Shown here piece by piece: positions 24,804 through 38,696 of a stretch of DNA of 64,000 bases. The first letter of the stretch is position 1. Every line of letters starts with the position of its first letter. A program made the position numbers and the translations under genes. Under the pieces are notes generated by a model. It worked only from the letters and a program-made list of their open reading frames with translations, was not told the origin of the DNA and made no database searches. This DNA comes from Chytridium lagenaria (Eukaryota > Chytridiomycota > Chytridiomycetes > Chytridiales > Chytridiaceae). Where the stretch lies: the NCBI GenBank assembly GCA_025449115.1, contig JAHLKC010000049.1, forward strand, positions 1 through 64,000, written 5' to 3'.

Positions 24804-25864
24804 ATGTCGTTTCTTATCAATTGGGACTTGCTCTCTGATGGAGAGGTTGCAGAGAAGCTTCGGTCATGGCTCAATGAGAAGTTCCAGGAAATTGATCGAC
24901 CGAGCTTTCTTGGACCGCTGTACGTCTCTGAACTGGATTTCGGTGACATGCCACCTGCTATTGAAATCTCGAATATCTGCGACCCGATCCCTGAGTTTTA
25001 CCTCCCAGAGGACTTTGACATCTACTCGCAATCCGCAAGCAATCTTAACAGCTTAATTGCGTCGATAGCGAAAAACTACCCACGACATCCGGACGGGACA
25101 GAGTATACGCATTCAGAGAGCTCTGCTTCAGAGATATCGCCTGTGAGCAACACCCACGACTTCTTTTCCTGATGATACTTAGGAGACGGATCCTTGGTCG
25201 CATCATGGACCTGACATAAATCCGTTCGGAGTTGGAGGGCCTGTTCCCGATAGTCTTGTTGAGGAATTGATAGAAAGACATGCGCAAAGTATGAGAAGAG
25301 ATACTGACATTCAAATGGAGATATTGGTGGATTATAGAGGAAATATGAGGATATCGGTATCAACAGAGTTGATAGTGAATCAACCGACGCCTGCTTTCAT
25401 GGTGTTGCCGTTGACGCTGACGTTAACGGGTTTTGCGTTTAAAGGTATTTTTATTTGTGGGTTCTTTTCGCTAAAAAGTTAGCTATTGCTATGATTTGTT
25501 ATTTGGGAGATAAAATCAACTTTTGCTTTAAGGAGCCCATTGACGGCGATGGGTGAGGATGTTAAAGGGATTTCATATTCTGACATGAATAATTAGGTTA
25601 TTTAAAGAAATCTCTATTGACTCCGAAGTTGGGGATCGTGATCGTCAAGGTAAGAAAGTTGAAGAATATGGGAAACTCCTAATCGGAATCACAGTGTTAA
25701 AGAACGTTAACAAGATTGAAAAGTTTATTGTGGAGCAACTAAGGGAAGTCGTGTCGAGGCACTTGATGTACCCAAACTATCATTGTCTGTCTTTAATTCG
25801 GGACGAACAGTACTCGAGTGAGAGCCGCAGTGAGAATGAAGATTTTGAGAATCAATCAATATAG
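24804..25864 (+). CDS. MDM12: ERMES complex subunit MDM12
   Basis: Cytosolic, lipid-binding SMP-domain subunit of the ER-mitochondria encounter structure, bridging Mmm1 in the ER to Mdm34 on mitochondria for phospholipid transfer. Four exons join without error: 24804-25142, 25183-25444, 25483-25552 and 25597-25864 (312 residues). The introns are only 38-44 nt. Family landmarks: N-terminal MSFLINWDLLSDGEVAEKLR, the ELDFGDMPPAIEISNICDP segment, DKINFCFKEP, and the C-terminal VLKNVNKIEKFIVEQLREVV followed by P-N-Y. ERMES is fungal (and scattered in other eukaryotes), which supports a fungal host. Confidence 0.95.
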
Positions 25865-25945
25865 ATGATACGGGGACTTTCTTTTGGAGTTTAGAAACTC
25901 GGAAAAACGGGATATCTTTATTGTAAAAGTTTCAAGTGAAACCGT

Positions 25946-26759
25946 TTACTTAGAAGCGGCTTGAGAATCGTAGTTTGCACCCATAGCCTTGAAGGAAGAT
26001 AAAAACGTTAGTTATGTGCTAAATCTTTAGATGAGGGAGGGAGCGGGAGTAGGTTGCCAGAAAAGTCCATTTTCTTTAGCATTGGATGATCAAAGTCATC
26101 TATTTTTGAGGGCAGCTGTATATAAAAATCACATACCTTTTTCAACAAGGTCTTGACGTCCTGCTCAACAAGGTCGTCCTTGGACGAGGCCGAGATCTCG
26201 ACAGCAAAGCTCTTCAAAACCCTCTTGACGTCCGCAATATGAAGCTGAGCTTGGCTTTCCTCATGACCTTGACGCCGCTACCGCACCAAGTGACAAGAAC
26301 AAACTTTGCTCTGAGAGAGAGCTCATCGTTGCCTACGACTACTCTTATAAAACCAAATGACGCTTGGTCCTGTAATTGAGCTGGTTAGACGAAAGATCTG
26401 ACGCGTGAGTGAAAGACATGCAGTATCTTACATCTCTCAAATGGGAAACAAACTCGCTGAGACCTCCAGAACCTGGAATAACGGTGATCAGAAGATGTTT
26501 CGGATAAGACGGCTGCTTGAGATGATTACCCACCTGTTCCAGCAACCTGCAGAGCATCGGTCTTGTCGTTAACGTACTCCAAGAGCAACCTGCATGGAAC
26601 AAAGGAAACGGCCAGATCTTGTCAGATACCACACAGCTTCGTTTCCGCTTTGTACAGATCTAACCAACGCAAGCATAGTGACACTTACCAGTTGGTCTCG
26701 GTGGAGTCGTTTCTCACGTCCTCATAAGCCACGGAGGCGTCTTTCGGGATGTCGACCAT
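25946..26759 (-). CDS. Coactosin-like ADF-homology protein (one frameshift)
   Basis: Single ADF-H-domain protein of the coactosin family, which binds F-actin and, unlike cofilin, does not sever it. Exons read from ATG 26759: MVDIPKDASVAYEDVRNDST, then LLEYVNDKTDAL, GGLSEFVSHLRD, DQASFGFIRVV and the family signature RAKFVLVTWCGSGVKVMRKA. Near 26243-26248 one base is missing: KLS should run on to VHIADVKRVLKSFAVEI, but the literal frame ends at once. The last exons give the FAVEISASSKDDL stretch and the usual C-terminus GANYDSQAASK, stop at 25946. Confidence 0.85.
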
Positions 26760-26835
26760 TCTGCAATCTTGCCTTCCAAAGTGAAATTTCAATTTGGTCA
26801 ATCAGTACTTGTAGCACTGGAATTTCTAAGTGAAG

Positions 26836-28560
26836 ATGGACCCAAAAACGGGCAATGGAGGCAACGGCAACACCTCCAGCGATGAGTATTCTGACAGCCC
26901 GTCTGACATCGACTCTTCTGATGGCGAAGCAACCGGATCAACCTCCTCATCACCTCCGTCTTCTTCTTCATCATCACCATCGTTAAGACAATCTGGAACA
27001 GGAAGGAAGCCACTGTATTCCTCAAAACTGAGTGAGTATTCTTACTTTTCTGAATACCAATTGTAATTGCTACGAATAGGAGCTAATAGGTTTAATAGGA
27101 AATGTTACAAACTTTGATGATCTAGGGTCCCCTGCATCCACAACCGGACCAAGTCCCCAAACGGCGTCTGCGCCTCCTCGTCCCGAAAACGATTCCGACA
27201 ACGAAGATCACGAAAGAAGCCGGTATGCATCTCAACTTCCATCACGAGGATCCACGTATTTGGATGGTGCTCCAATTGCGGTACGGAAATACGTTTTTTA
27301 AGCGGGAAGTTGACTAACTACATATTTAATCTAGCCCGTTGCAATGGCAGAGATGGCGGCGCAGCGACTCACAAATTTCGAGCTTGAACCGGATCGCGCC
27401 CCAGATTCATCATGAACCTTGAGATTTATTCGTTTGTCACAAGGTTTACGAATGCTTTAAAACGTATCTAAATTACTGTAGACCAATACCATCCGGTCAA
27501 AAATTGGAATGTAAGGTGATTAGGAGAAAAGAAGGGATGGAGAAACTTTACCCGCAGTATGAGCTTTACATTGAGGATGAGAACGAAGCGAAGGTGTTCA
27601 TCCTTGCTGCAAGGAAGAGGAAGAAGAGTCATACATCCAATTACATCATCAGCACTAGCCGGATAAAGTCTACGAAATCGAAGGAGCAGATTGTTGGGAA
27701 AGTCAGGTACTCTGATTGTAACGCGTGACGTGAAATTTGACGAACTGAAGGTCAAACTTTATCGGAACTGCGTTTACCATTTACGATGATGGCAATAATC
27801 CGTTTAAATCAAAGGAACATTCGACGAAGCCTATAAGAGAGGAATTGGGTGCAGTGCTCTATGTAGGATATTCTATGTCCCCTTTCCTTTAATAAATATT
27901 GACATGCTCTAGGAACCAAATATTCTTGGATTAAAGGACCTAGAAAAATGACCGTGCTACTTCCTGGAATGAATAAGGAAGGAAAGAGACCACCATTCCG
28001 GCCAACGGAGGTTTGGACTCAGAATGAGGCGAGATGTTAAATGATTGTAGGATAAGGATACATTACTGGAGAGACATAAAAATCCATACGACAAGCAAAT
28101 CCTCACGCTTCACAACAAAACACCACAATGGAATGACGGTATAAATATAATTTCTTCTATAAAGAACAAGAAGGCCCGTTGTGTCTGATGATGATTTTTT
28201 TTTAGATACGCAGTCTTTTTGTTTTAAACTCACAGCAGGTCACCCAGGCATCCTGTAAAGAACTTTTCAAATCGTTCACGACAATGACTGTAGGTGCTCT
28301 TGTTTGATGTAGAAATTGACATTCAAATGCTCGAAACCCAGTGGATTACATTATCATGCAGTTCGGAAGAGGTTTGATTAAGACAATTTTTACGTATTCA
28401 TATTCTCTAGTGAGCGACGATACTTTTACCCTTGATTTTCAATACCCCTTATCAGCAGTCCAAGCATTCGCCATTGCATTGTCCAGGTAAGAGTCTATAT
28501 ATAATGTTTAGAAAGGCTAACTTAAATTTAAGCTTTGACGCCAAACTAGCATGCGAGTAA
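26836..28560 (+). CDS. Tubby-like protein with C-terminal tubby domain
   Basis: The N-terminal part is Ser/Asp-rich and disordered. The C-terminal tubby beta-barrel, which binds phosphoinositides at membranes, is spread over about nine exons. Landmarks in order: [123 protein letters not shown] and the invariant end SFDAKLACE, stop 28558-28560. One base is missing near 27410 (between RAPDS and [11 protein letters not shown]). A T-run near 28213 is also off by one. The tubby domain is universal in animals and plants but patchy in fungi, mostly early-diverging lineages. Confidence 0.88.
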
Positions 28561-28567
28561 AACTTAT

Positions 28568-29962
28568 TTATTCCTCCTCATTTTTCTGCGCCCTCTCCAC
28601 ATCCTTCGACACAAACACTTTCCCCGCCATCTCCAAAAACGCAGTCTGCGTCGCATCATCCAACACCGACTTATTGCCCCTCTTCTTTTCCGGTACCAAT
28701 CTATCATCCACTTCTTTGGCCTTGATCAAGTAGCACTCTAAATCATCAATGAGGAAATCTTCCTTGGACGATAAAGGAGGGTTGCTGAAGGTTGAGCTTG
28801 GGTTTCCGCGTGAATGACCCTTTCCAAAGTCTGAATCAATCCATAACCCAAAGTAGTCGAGCTGGCCTCCAAACCCAATTCTTGAATAAAACAATGTCAA
28901 CATCATGAAACTTCTGTTTTTTAAAAAATAAAATCATACCCATTAGGTAGTGTTGATGTGCCGTAATTGAAATACTGATAGTGTTCGTTGATGCCTGCGC
29001 TTTTAAAAACTTCAATCTTTGGTTGCAGTGTAAACGTGAAACCGTCCGACGTCCCCTTAAATTTTGGACTTGTGGTAAGTTCCTGTGAGGCGAACGCGCC
29101 AAAAACAGCGCCTTCTTTATCTCTGACGATTACAAGGACGCTTCCCGTATCTTCAATCTTCCCAACCATAGTACTCCATGACTTGCCATCGCTCATCGTG
29201 GAAAAAAGTTGACGCCACATCGATGTACGCGAATCAAGCGGCAGGGCTGCATCTAGCACAAATATGTCCTCAATGTGGAGTAACGGGTATTGAGCGGTTG
29301 AGGGACGTTGGAGTTGTGGGATACGATGAAGCGCAGGTTTGGCGTGTTCTTTTCCAGGCGGCACGGTTTTCCCAATTGAAGATCCCTGCGACCCGTAAAA
29401 CAACTTCTCGAAAGCAACATCCCAAAGCTGGCATAACCAAGGGTTCGTCGGAAACCATTCAGATATGTTATCAAGAGCTCTTATTTTCTCGGATGGTTTT
29501 TGGTCATCAAAGAACGGGTCGACAATCGGTCTTGGCCACGGAAGAAGGAGGAAATCGATTAGTCTGTCCGATGCTTGACCGGTAGTGCCTTGGGTTCCGG
29601 AAGATGGTAAAATATATGTCGATAGATGTGTCAGGAAGGCCCTAGGGGTTTGTTTTGAGCTGCAGAACTTTCCAAACGATTCCTTTTCGCTCCAACTTCC
29701 TTTTAGGAGAACAAATGCTCCACGACACCATAACGGGAAGGTAATGTCGGGTACAGGGTGGGTGGAGAAGGCATGCGTGAGGTAATCTTTAAGAATTAAG
29801 AGGAAAGGTGCCTGGAATAATTCAGTTGGTGACATCGCTTTGTGGTAGCTCTCACTTTGGATGTATCCAACACTTGGAAGTTGTGAAAGGAGGATCGCAG
29901 TGCGTTTAGCTCTTGTTCGCTGAACTCTGATTCGGGCTGAACTTTGTAGAAGAGGCACCCAT
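28568..29962 (-). CDS. TLDc-domain protein, MEAK7/TLDC1-like
   Basis: Matches the MEAK7 (TLDC1) layout: N-terminal MGASSTKFSP as in the myristoylated animal proteins, a helical middle part, and a C-terminal TLDc domain. The TLDc domain reads SRTSMWRQLFSTMSDGKSW, VLVIVRDKEGAVFGAFASQE, HYQYFNYGTSTLPNG, then after an intron IGFGGQLDYFGLWIDSDFGK and KGHSRGNPSSTF. Animal MEAK7 links mTOR signalling to lysosomes; TLDc proteins also act on V-ATPase. Role here is inferred. Two single-base losses break the N-terminal part: near 29930 (KFSP to ESEFSEQELNALRSSF) and near 29840. Its stop lies 7 bp from the stop of the convergent tubby-like gene. Confidence 0.85.
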
Positions 29963-30102
29963 CCTCAATGGAATTGTCCTGGAGCTGTGCGAGATTACGA
30001 TAAAATGTTGAAAGGAAACCAGGTGTGCTGCTTGATCATTCTATAAAAATACTTTGACTTTGGTTTATTTAATTAGTCTGTTAATAGAACTCAAAGTGAA
30101 AC

Positions 30103-32157
<2,055 letters not shown>

Positions 32158-32558
32158 CTTGTGTGATGAGATGCAAAAAACCGAATCTCAATTGTCAGGC
32201 ACGTTTGTCTGGGGTTTAAAGCTCCTCACGTCCATTAGGATGAGAGTGGTGCAATGCATTGCGGTAGGAATCACAATCCTCACTGATGTCAAGGGTTAGC
32301 ACATGATAGATTTAAGAGATATGCTGCGGGAATTACATCTTTAAATAGCGGTGATAAATCACGTATAGTATGTCCTTGCTCCAAATTCCACACGCCGTAA
32401 GTTTAGGTCGGTAACGAGCACTAAAGATGATACGCATGCCAACCTCTCCGCCTTTGATTTTCGCGACATCGACTAGGTTGAGGCTACATCTGGGGCTGAA
32501 GGTTGAGAAAGAAGCCAGGGTAAGATGGAGAGATTTGTGACACACGACGTTCGTTGCA
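32158..32558. promoter_or_regulatory. Divergent promoter, SER2 / OAC1
   Basis: A 400-bp spacer between two genes transcribed away from each other. Must carry both promoters; no specific element identified. Confidence 0.45.
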
Positions 32559-34173
32559 ATGAGCACCACTAGCAGCAACAAACTGGATCAGCGTAGCGCC
32601 TTCGCAACACATGCGAGGGGATTCGCCGTCGGGGCGATAGCAGCATGCTGTAAGAATACCTCTTTTCTGAACGTCTTCTTATTTTGGGCGCTTTCGTTTT
32701 TCTTGCTGGACTTGTTCACCACTTTGGATACATGCATGCTTCATGCTGGCTTTATTCTACGATCTTAAGTGAAGATCTAATGTAATCCGTCGTTTTGCAC
32801 ATATATAGGCGCTGTCACCTTCACAAATCCGTGGGAGGTAAAGCTTCTCTCCTTCTATCACCGAAGCATCGTCGGGTGCTTTCTTCTTTAAATCAGCTTT
32901 CTCGTCCAATCTCCAGACAGTTTCTGATCTTCCAAATCCCTTCACATTTCCAGGTCGTCAAAACTCGCCTGCAACTACAAGGTGAACTCGAATCCCGTCA
33001 GGTAGCCGCAACACACCGACAATACAATTCTGCCGTATCTGCGTTTGCAAAGATCTTTCGAACAGAGGGCTTGACAGGCTTACAAAAAGGCCTAGCGCCG
33101 GCGTATGCGTATCAGGTCCTCTTGAATGGCACAAGGCTGGGACTTTACGAACCTTTACGTGATATATATAGTGGAGGGATAAAGGCGCTTGGGTTTACCG
33201 GTACCGCGGCTAATGCTGTGGCGATGGTTGGGAGTGGAGCTAGCAGTGGTATTCTTGGAGCTTTCATAGCGAGTCCACTGTATCTTGTGAAAACGGTAAG
33301 AATATTCTCATTCCTTCTAAATATTATATGCGTGAAATCTATCTGGAACTGCAGGCCTTGTACAGTTTGCGTGAGATAGAAACTTACACTTTTCAACAGC
33401 GTATGCAATCCTACTCGCCCGTTGCAGTAGGCCACCAACACTCGTACGTCACTCGCGGTGTCTTCTATTCCCTTTCCCATATTTTTGGCAACGAAGGTAT
33501 TCGTGGTCTCTGGCGTGGAGTTGACGCCGCAATGATGAGAACGGGCATTGGGTCTGCAGTTCAATTGTCAAGCTACGACGGAAGCAAGAAAGCGATTCTT
33601 GCAAGTGGATTTTTGACCAATGGGGTGTGGGCGCAAAGGACACGGCATCGGGACAGGGTGGAATAGTAGTTCACTTTGCTGCAAGTGCGGTTACGAGTTT
33701 GTTTGTGTGCTTGGCGATGAATCCGTTTGATGTGGCGAGTACAAGAATGGTAAGAACCTGCAGTTTCATTATAAAAGCTTCATCTTATATACACCCGCTT
33801 ATAATGATTTGATCTAATCGTTTATTAAAACCTCAGTACAACCAACATGCGGGCTCAGACGGGAAAAGTGGATCACTCTACCGGTCCGGACTGGATTGTA
33901 TAGTCAAGACAGTTCGAGCTGAGGGGATAAGTGCTCTTTACAAAGGCTTTACCGCCCACTACCTGCGTATTGGGTAAGTTTAGTTTTGGAAAAAAATAGA
34001 ACGGATAGAAATTTAACAACGTTTACAATTAACATGTGTACAGACCCCATACGATTCTCACGTTCGTATTCCTGTAAGTGCAGTGATTTGTTTTTGCTTT
34101 GCCATTGAGGTTCTAACTAAATGAACAAAATAGTGAGCAAGTTAAAAAGGAGCATCATTTTCTTCTCGACTAA
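32559..34173 (+). CDS. OAC1: Mitochondrial oxaloacetate-type carrier
   Basis: SLC25-family inner-membrane carrier. Three repeats are visible: NPWEVVKTRLQLQGELESRQ, SPLYLVKTRMQSY, and NPFDVASTRM followed by YNQHAGSDGKS. These give the Px[DE]xx[KR]xR signature in two repeats; repeat 2 reads SPLYLVKTR, as in this subfamily. The start, GFAVGAIAACCAVTFTNPWE, and the GELESRQ loop match Oac1/SLC25A34-35 carriers (oxaloacetate, sulfate, isopropylmalate). At least five introns. One base is missing near 33625-33630 between GFLTNG and AKDTASGQGGIVVHF. The last exon reads EQVKKEHHFLLD, stop 34173. Confidence 0.88.
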
Positions 34174-34851
34174 ACATACCACCCCGATTTTGGGACCACT
34201 CTTTTTTTCAAATATGGTTCTGAAGTTTGACGACACCCACGAAAGAGACAATAACAATCCCGTTAACATAATAAAACACTATTTTGTCTTATGTTGTGAG
34301 AATACAGTAATCCTCGCATAACAAACAAAATCATCACCAATCTGATCCGCCAAAAGTGGCTTTGGCGCCGCGACTTCTTCCACCATTGACGACGCGTGTT
34401 TTGACCTTATAATATAGAGACTTTTATCTTTTTGGCTTTTGCGATATTCTTTTTTGTTTGACGTCGCGTTATGATGTAAAGTTAGGGAAATTTGGTTACG
34501 TATTTTTAACATTGTCAGTTTTCCATGTCTTGATACGAAATTGGATGTGCATTGTAGACCATTACCTTGTTTGTGGAATGGTTGTTTACCTGTTTATTTT
34601 TGAGAGTTTCCTTGAGGCTATCCATTGGATTAAGGAGGTTTGTGGTCGATGATAGGTAAGGTCCAGTATCCTTATATTTACCACCAAAACATGTACATGA
34701 TATGCATTAAACACACAAAAAGAATATTTCAAATTCACTTGGATATGAAGCGTTTACTTAAGAATGGTGTTATGCAGACTGAAAGATGGTTTTGGGCTGA
34801 GAATCAAATTCGGACTTTAATCTGTTTTTTTTTGTTGTGGTTTTCGACAAG
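34174..34851. other. Intergenic region
   Basis: AT-rich sequence between OAC1 and the unknown gene at 34852. Short ORFs only; nothing recognised. It should contain the promoter of the downstream gene. Confidence 0.5.
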
Positions 34852-37215
34852 ATGGATGCGGCGCCGTTCAGCATGACAACTGAACCCATCACACCCAGTC
34901 TCGGTCTCAACGACAATGACAATGACATCAACGGCTCATCTCCGCCGAGTCCCAGCATGAGCACCACCAGCACCATCAGCAGATACTGCACACCTCTGAG
35001 CAGCCCTATCCGGAGCGATGCAATCAAGCACACTAGCTTTGCTGACGTAAGGGCTTTGGCTCTCCTGGACGAACCCTTCCTTTTCGCGAATGAAATTTCC
35101 GTTCCCAACGCGAGCAAAGAACCCTCTGACGACGCTGTCACAGAGTCTGCTGTTATTGACAAAAAATCTCAACCGAAGCGCAAGAAGAAGAAAGGTGGCG
35201 CCGACCCCACGCTCTCCATCTACTGTCCACCAGTTGACGAGGCTACCGGAAAGCGGCCTCGTCTTTTCCCAAGACAAATCGCAAAGGCTGGATTGGACTT
35301 TATTGCTCAACGCATCAAGCCCAGAGGCCCCTCTATCACCAACATTAGGGTCACCCGTACATCTGTCACGGAAAGTCACGGCAGCACCATTACAACGATT
35401 CACATTGATAATGGACTTTACTTTTCCGCTGTTCAAGTGGCGGGTTCTATTTTAAGGACAAAGATACTCCCTCCGACTAATTTAGCGCCAGGACACTTTA
35501 ATACTGTTATTCAGGTCGATACTGGTGAAGCTTCCATAAACGTTAATGTGGAGACATTTGATCTAGAAGTTTACGAAGAGCCTCCACCTACTGAAGTGAA
35601 AAAGTGGGGGAATGGGCGCCGCAAGACCCCGGACATTATTGGGAGAACTGCCCGTTCCAGCCGCAGGACGGTGATATTGATAAGAATGATAGGTTTAATT
35701 GCTTGGGTATAACGGGGTATGATGATAAGTCAGAGATTATAGAGGATCTAGCTGACGTTGAGGATGACGAGGACCGTTTCGATGATTCTAAAAAGTCTGA
35801 ACCTGATATGGACAAAGATCGAAGTGTTCTACAAGCGTCTGGATATAGGATCGCGGTTTGTAGATTAAACTTTACAGCTTTGCTAAACGTGGTATTCAGC
35901 CAGGCGATGATATTCAGAATACCCATAACTCCGACCATCTATGGACCAAACTTCAGAATAAAGCATGTCCAGCTCAAGTAGACGACCAGTTGAAGATCTT
36001 ACCCGACTACCCTTCCGAACACGGATGGAGCACTACCGTTTCTGAGCCAGAGTTTTGCTCGTGCACGTCTGACCTTGAACGCCATAGTTTTGTCCGAACC
36101 TGATGTAGATATGTGGAATGATGAGGTCACGCTAGATCCCGACTACTCTTTGAGTCTTGCTATGCCGGCTGTGGACAATCGGAATCAGCTACCCGGGATG
36201 GATCGACACATGACACCTCGGCCAATGAATGATGTTGAAAGACAGTATGACGATAGTTGTTTTGGATCACCTGAGACTCGTTTTGAGCGGGAAGGAGAAT
36301 GTGTGGGGCAGGCCATCGATATTGATTTGGAGAAAGGGAGATGGTTTGTTTGAGTCATCGGAGATTGATGTTGGCATTGAACCTGATTTGGAGGAGGGGA
36401 GAGGAAAGTTCCTGAAACCGTTTAAGATGAGTGCTAGCTGTGATCGTGATTTTGAGGAGAGAAGGTTTGATATTCTGGATTTGAGCACTGAGCGTGAGTT
36501 GGAGGAGAGGAGGTTTGATTCTCTGGATTTGAGCACTGAGCGTGAGTTGGAGGAGAGGAAGTTTGATTCCCCAGATTTGAGCAGTGACCGTGATTTGGAG
36601 GAGGGGAGACGCGATTTTGTGAACCCATTAGAATATGTTGTGAGCTCTCAGCAGGATCGCTCACCTAATACCGCTCGTTCAATCACTAACAGCTATCGCA
36701 ATAACTTTAGCATCCTTCAAGATGCCTTAAACGCGGATAACAAAGATGCTGTTGACGTGAAAACGTTGGATGCCTCTCCGAGGAACTTCAACGATGTCAT
36801 GGGCTTTATTTCATCGGATCCGCCTGCAATATACACACCTCCTCGCAGCCCTACCGCACAACCTTTTGATCTTTTTCCAACGGTAGACCGCTGCCCCGCC
36901 ATACAAAACTCTCTCGCACAGAGCATATCCCCACTTCAAGGCACACCTCAAGATCTCACCACCTCCTACTTCCAATTCCAACCTCCTTTACTAAAAGATC
37001 TCACCACCTCCAACGTTTCACTGAATCCTAACCTCCCCGTGTTCTCGTCTGTACATCACAGCAAAGACGTTTCTATGTCCATCGTGCTGCTCGCAAATGT
37101 ACATGAACCGCAGACCTCGACTCTGCATGGTCAAGAGGGAGCTTTACCTTTTTTTCACTTTAGGTTTGGACGTGATGATGTAGGACCGTGGGTTGGGACG
37201 CCTATGTGGTCTTAG
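34852..37215 (+). CDS. Unrecognised low-complexity protein with 16-residue repeats
   Basis: Apparently one gene of about 780 residues read through several frames. The first part (34852-35610) is an open frame starting MDAAPFSMTTEPITPS, with a Lys-rich basic stretch (KKSQPKRKKKKGG) that could be a nuclear signal and a compact segment RLFPRQIAKAGLDFIAQRIK. Near 35608-35613 the frame moves to WAPQDPGHYWENCPF. Others shift near 35850, 36085 and 36345. Then comes a 3.5-copy 16-residue charged repeat and a Pro/Ser-rich tail ending at 37215. Each shift fits one missing base, as elsewhere in the window. I recognise no domain. A regulatory or scaffold protein is possible, but this is only composition. 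Confidence 0.6.
36445..36610 (+). repeat. 48-bp tandem repeat, about 3.5 copies
   Basis: Units start at 36445, 36493, 36541 and 36589 (last one partial). Each encodes a 16-residue acidic/basic unit of the type RELEERRFDSLDLSTE. Copies are more than 85% alike at the DNA level, so expansion is fairly recent. Confidence 0.9.
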
Positions 37216-38696
37216 TTAGATTTTGGGGAGTGGGCTGGGGTTTTTGTCTCACTTTTTTCTTCTTGATTTTCCTTGAGCTTTTGGTGTTGTTTACATATTG
37301 AACAGCACCCATTCTTCTTTCTTGTGTCTCCCATTTCTCCCACCCCCCCACACACATTTTTTATCTCCATTTTTTGTATACGTGAGGCTGGGAATTTAAA
37401 CCCTATTCTTATTTTCTTGTTTGTAATTTCATTATTACGTTTTGTTTTTGTTTTGGACGCGCTTTCCCTACCCCCGCACACAGAACTTGTTTTCCGCCCA
37501 TGGTTATGATTGTGTTTTTCATGAAAAAATATATAAACGAAAAAAAAATAATTTGTGTCGGCTTGCGTGTCCAAGTGTGTTTTTGTTTAACACAAATGTC
37601 TTTGTAAGGTTACTCTCGTGCCGCCCTTCGCTCTCAAAACGTGCCTACCTCATCCCTCTCTCCATCCTTTTTGGAAATCAAACATACCACTATGTTCAGA
37701 TGCTTCTTGCATCGTAATGTATCCGTAAATCACTAACACCATATGGGGTGAACGATTGTGAATTTTTGGGGTGTGGTAAACATGAAATCTGGACGCGTCT
37801 ACCACCACTTTTTCTTTCATTTAAAAAGTGAGGTGTATAGAATTATACAGTCTAGCTAGTGTTGGTAGGATAATGGTCTCCAAATCCAGAAACGAAGGTT
37901 CGATATTCCCCATAATTTAAACGATGCTGTTGCATACAGTCAATCGTGAAAAGAGAAACGACAATAACAAAGCTTACAGCGACGTCATAGAAAGCCAAAA
38001 ATAAATAAATGGAAGGGTCTCTTTTATCGCTTTCCACTGAAAAAAAACACAAAAAAAACAACAACAATCCCACAACCTTGCAGCCATATTAAAATAAAGA
38101 GGTAACCCCCACTCTATTTAAAGAATATGAGATCTCGGGCCCCTCAAGAGCCCACCGAAATCGCTTTATTTCAAAGAAAAGGATAACAAAAACAAACAAC
38201 AGAGTGTGCCTAACCCATCGCGCACTACAAAAGGCAAAAAAAAAAAGAGGTGGGGGAGGGATGGAACGTTTAGTAAAAAAAAACAACAAAACAGTGAAGA
38301 ACAACAATCCTCCATGTACGGTAAAAAAAAACAAAGGCAGCCTAAAAAATGTGCAGAGCAAAAACAAAAGCCACAAACAAAACAACAACGCAACTTACAG
38401 AAAAGGGGAAAGAGCCATCGGGAAAATAAAGGAAAAAAAATGGAAGGGTCGCCCGACAACAAAAAAAAAAAGTTGGGAGCTCTCATAAAGAATAAAGTCA
38501 ACGTCCATTTATATGATCCCTTATAAAGCCACAGCAAATATCAAAAGAAAACAACCCATATCGCGGGGACAGTAAAAAAAAAGGGGGGTTGTAGGCATGT
38601 CCACAAGAAAAAAACAAGAGAGAAAAAAAGCAGTCCCCAAAAAAGTGGGAAAGAAAGAAAAAGAGGGCCAAAAAGTCAGACGGATTAACACGACTC
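37216..38696. other. Intergenic region, A-rich and homopolymer-rich
   Basis: About 1.5 kb between convergent genes. Bases 38035-38690 are unusually A-rich on the plus strand, with many A runs of 6-9 and G runs. The long Lys/Asn-rich ORFs here (for example 38204-38526) are readings of this composition, not genes. It probably includes the 3' UTR of the PDH E2 gene. Confidence 0.6.

Noticed and set aside
35851..35872. 22-nt GT...AG micro-intron in the unknown gene
   Set aside because: Too short for fungal splicing, and removing it does not restore the frame.
38204..38526. Lys/Asn/Gln-rich plus-strand ORFs
   Set aside because: Pure products of A-rich sequence, with no codon structure or partner frame.
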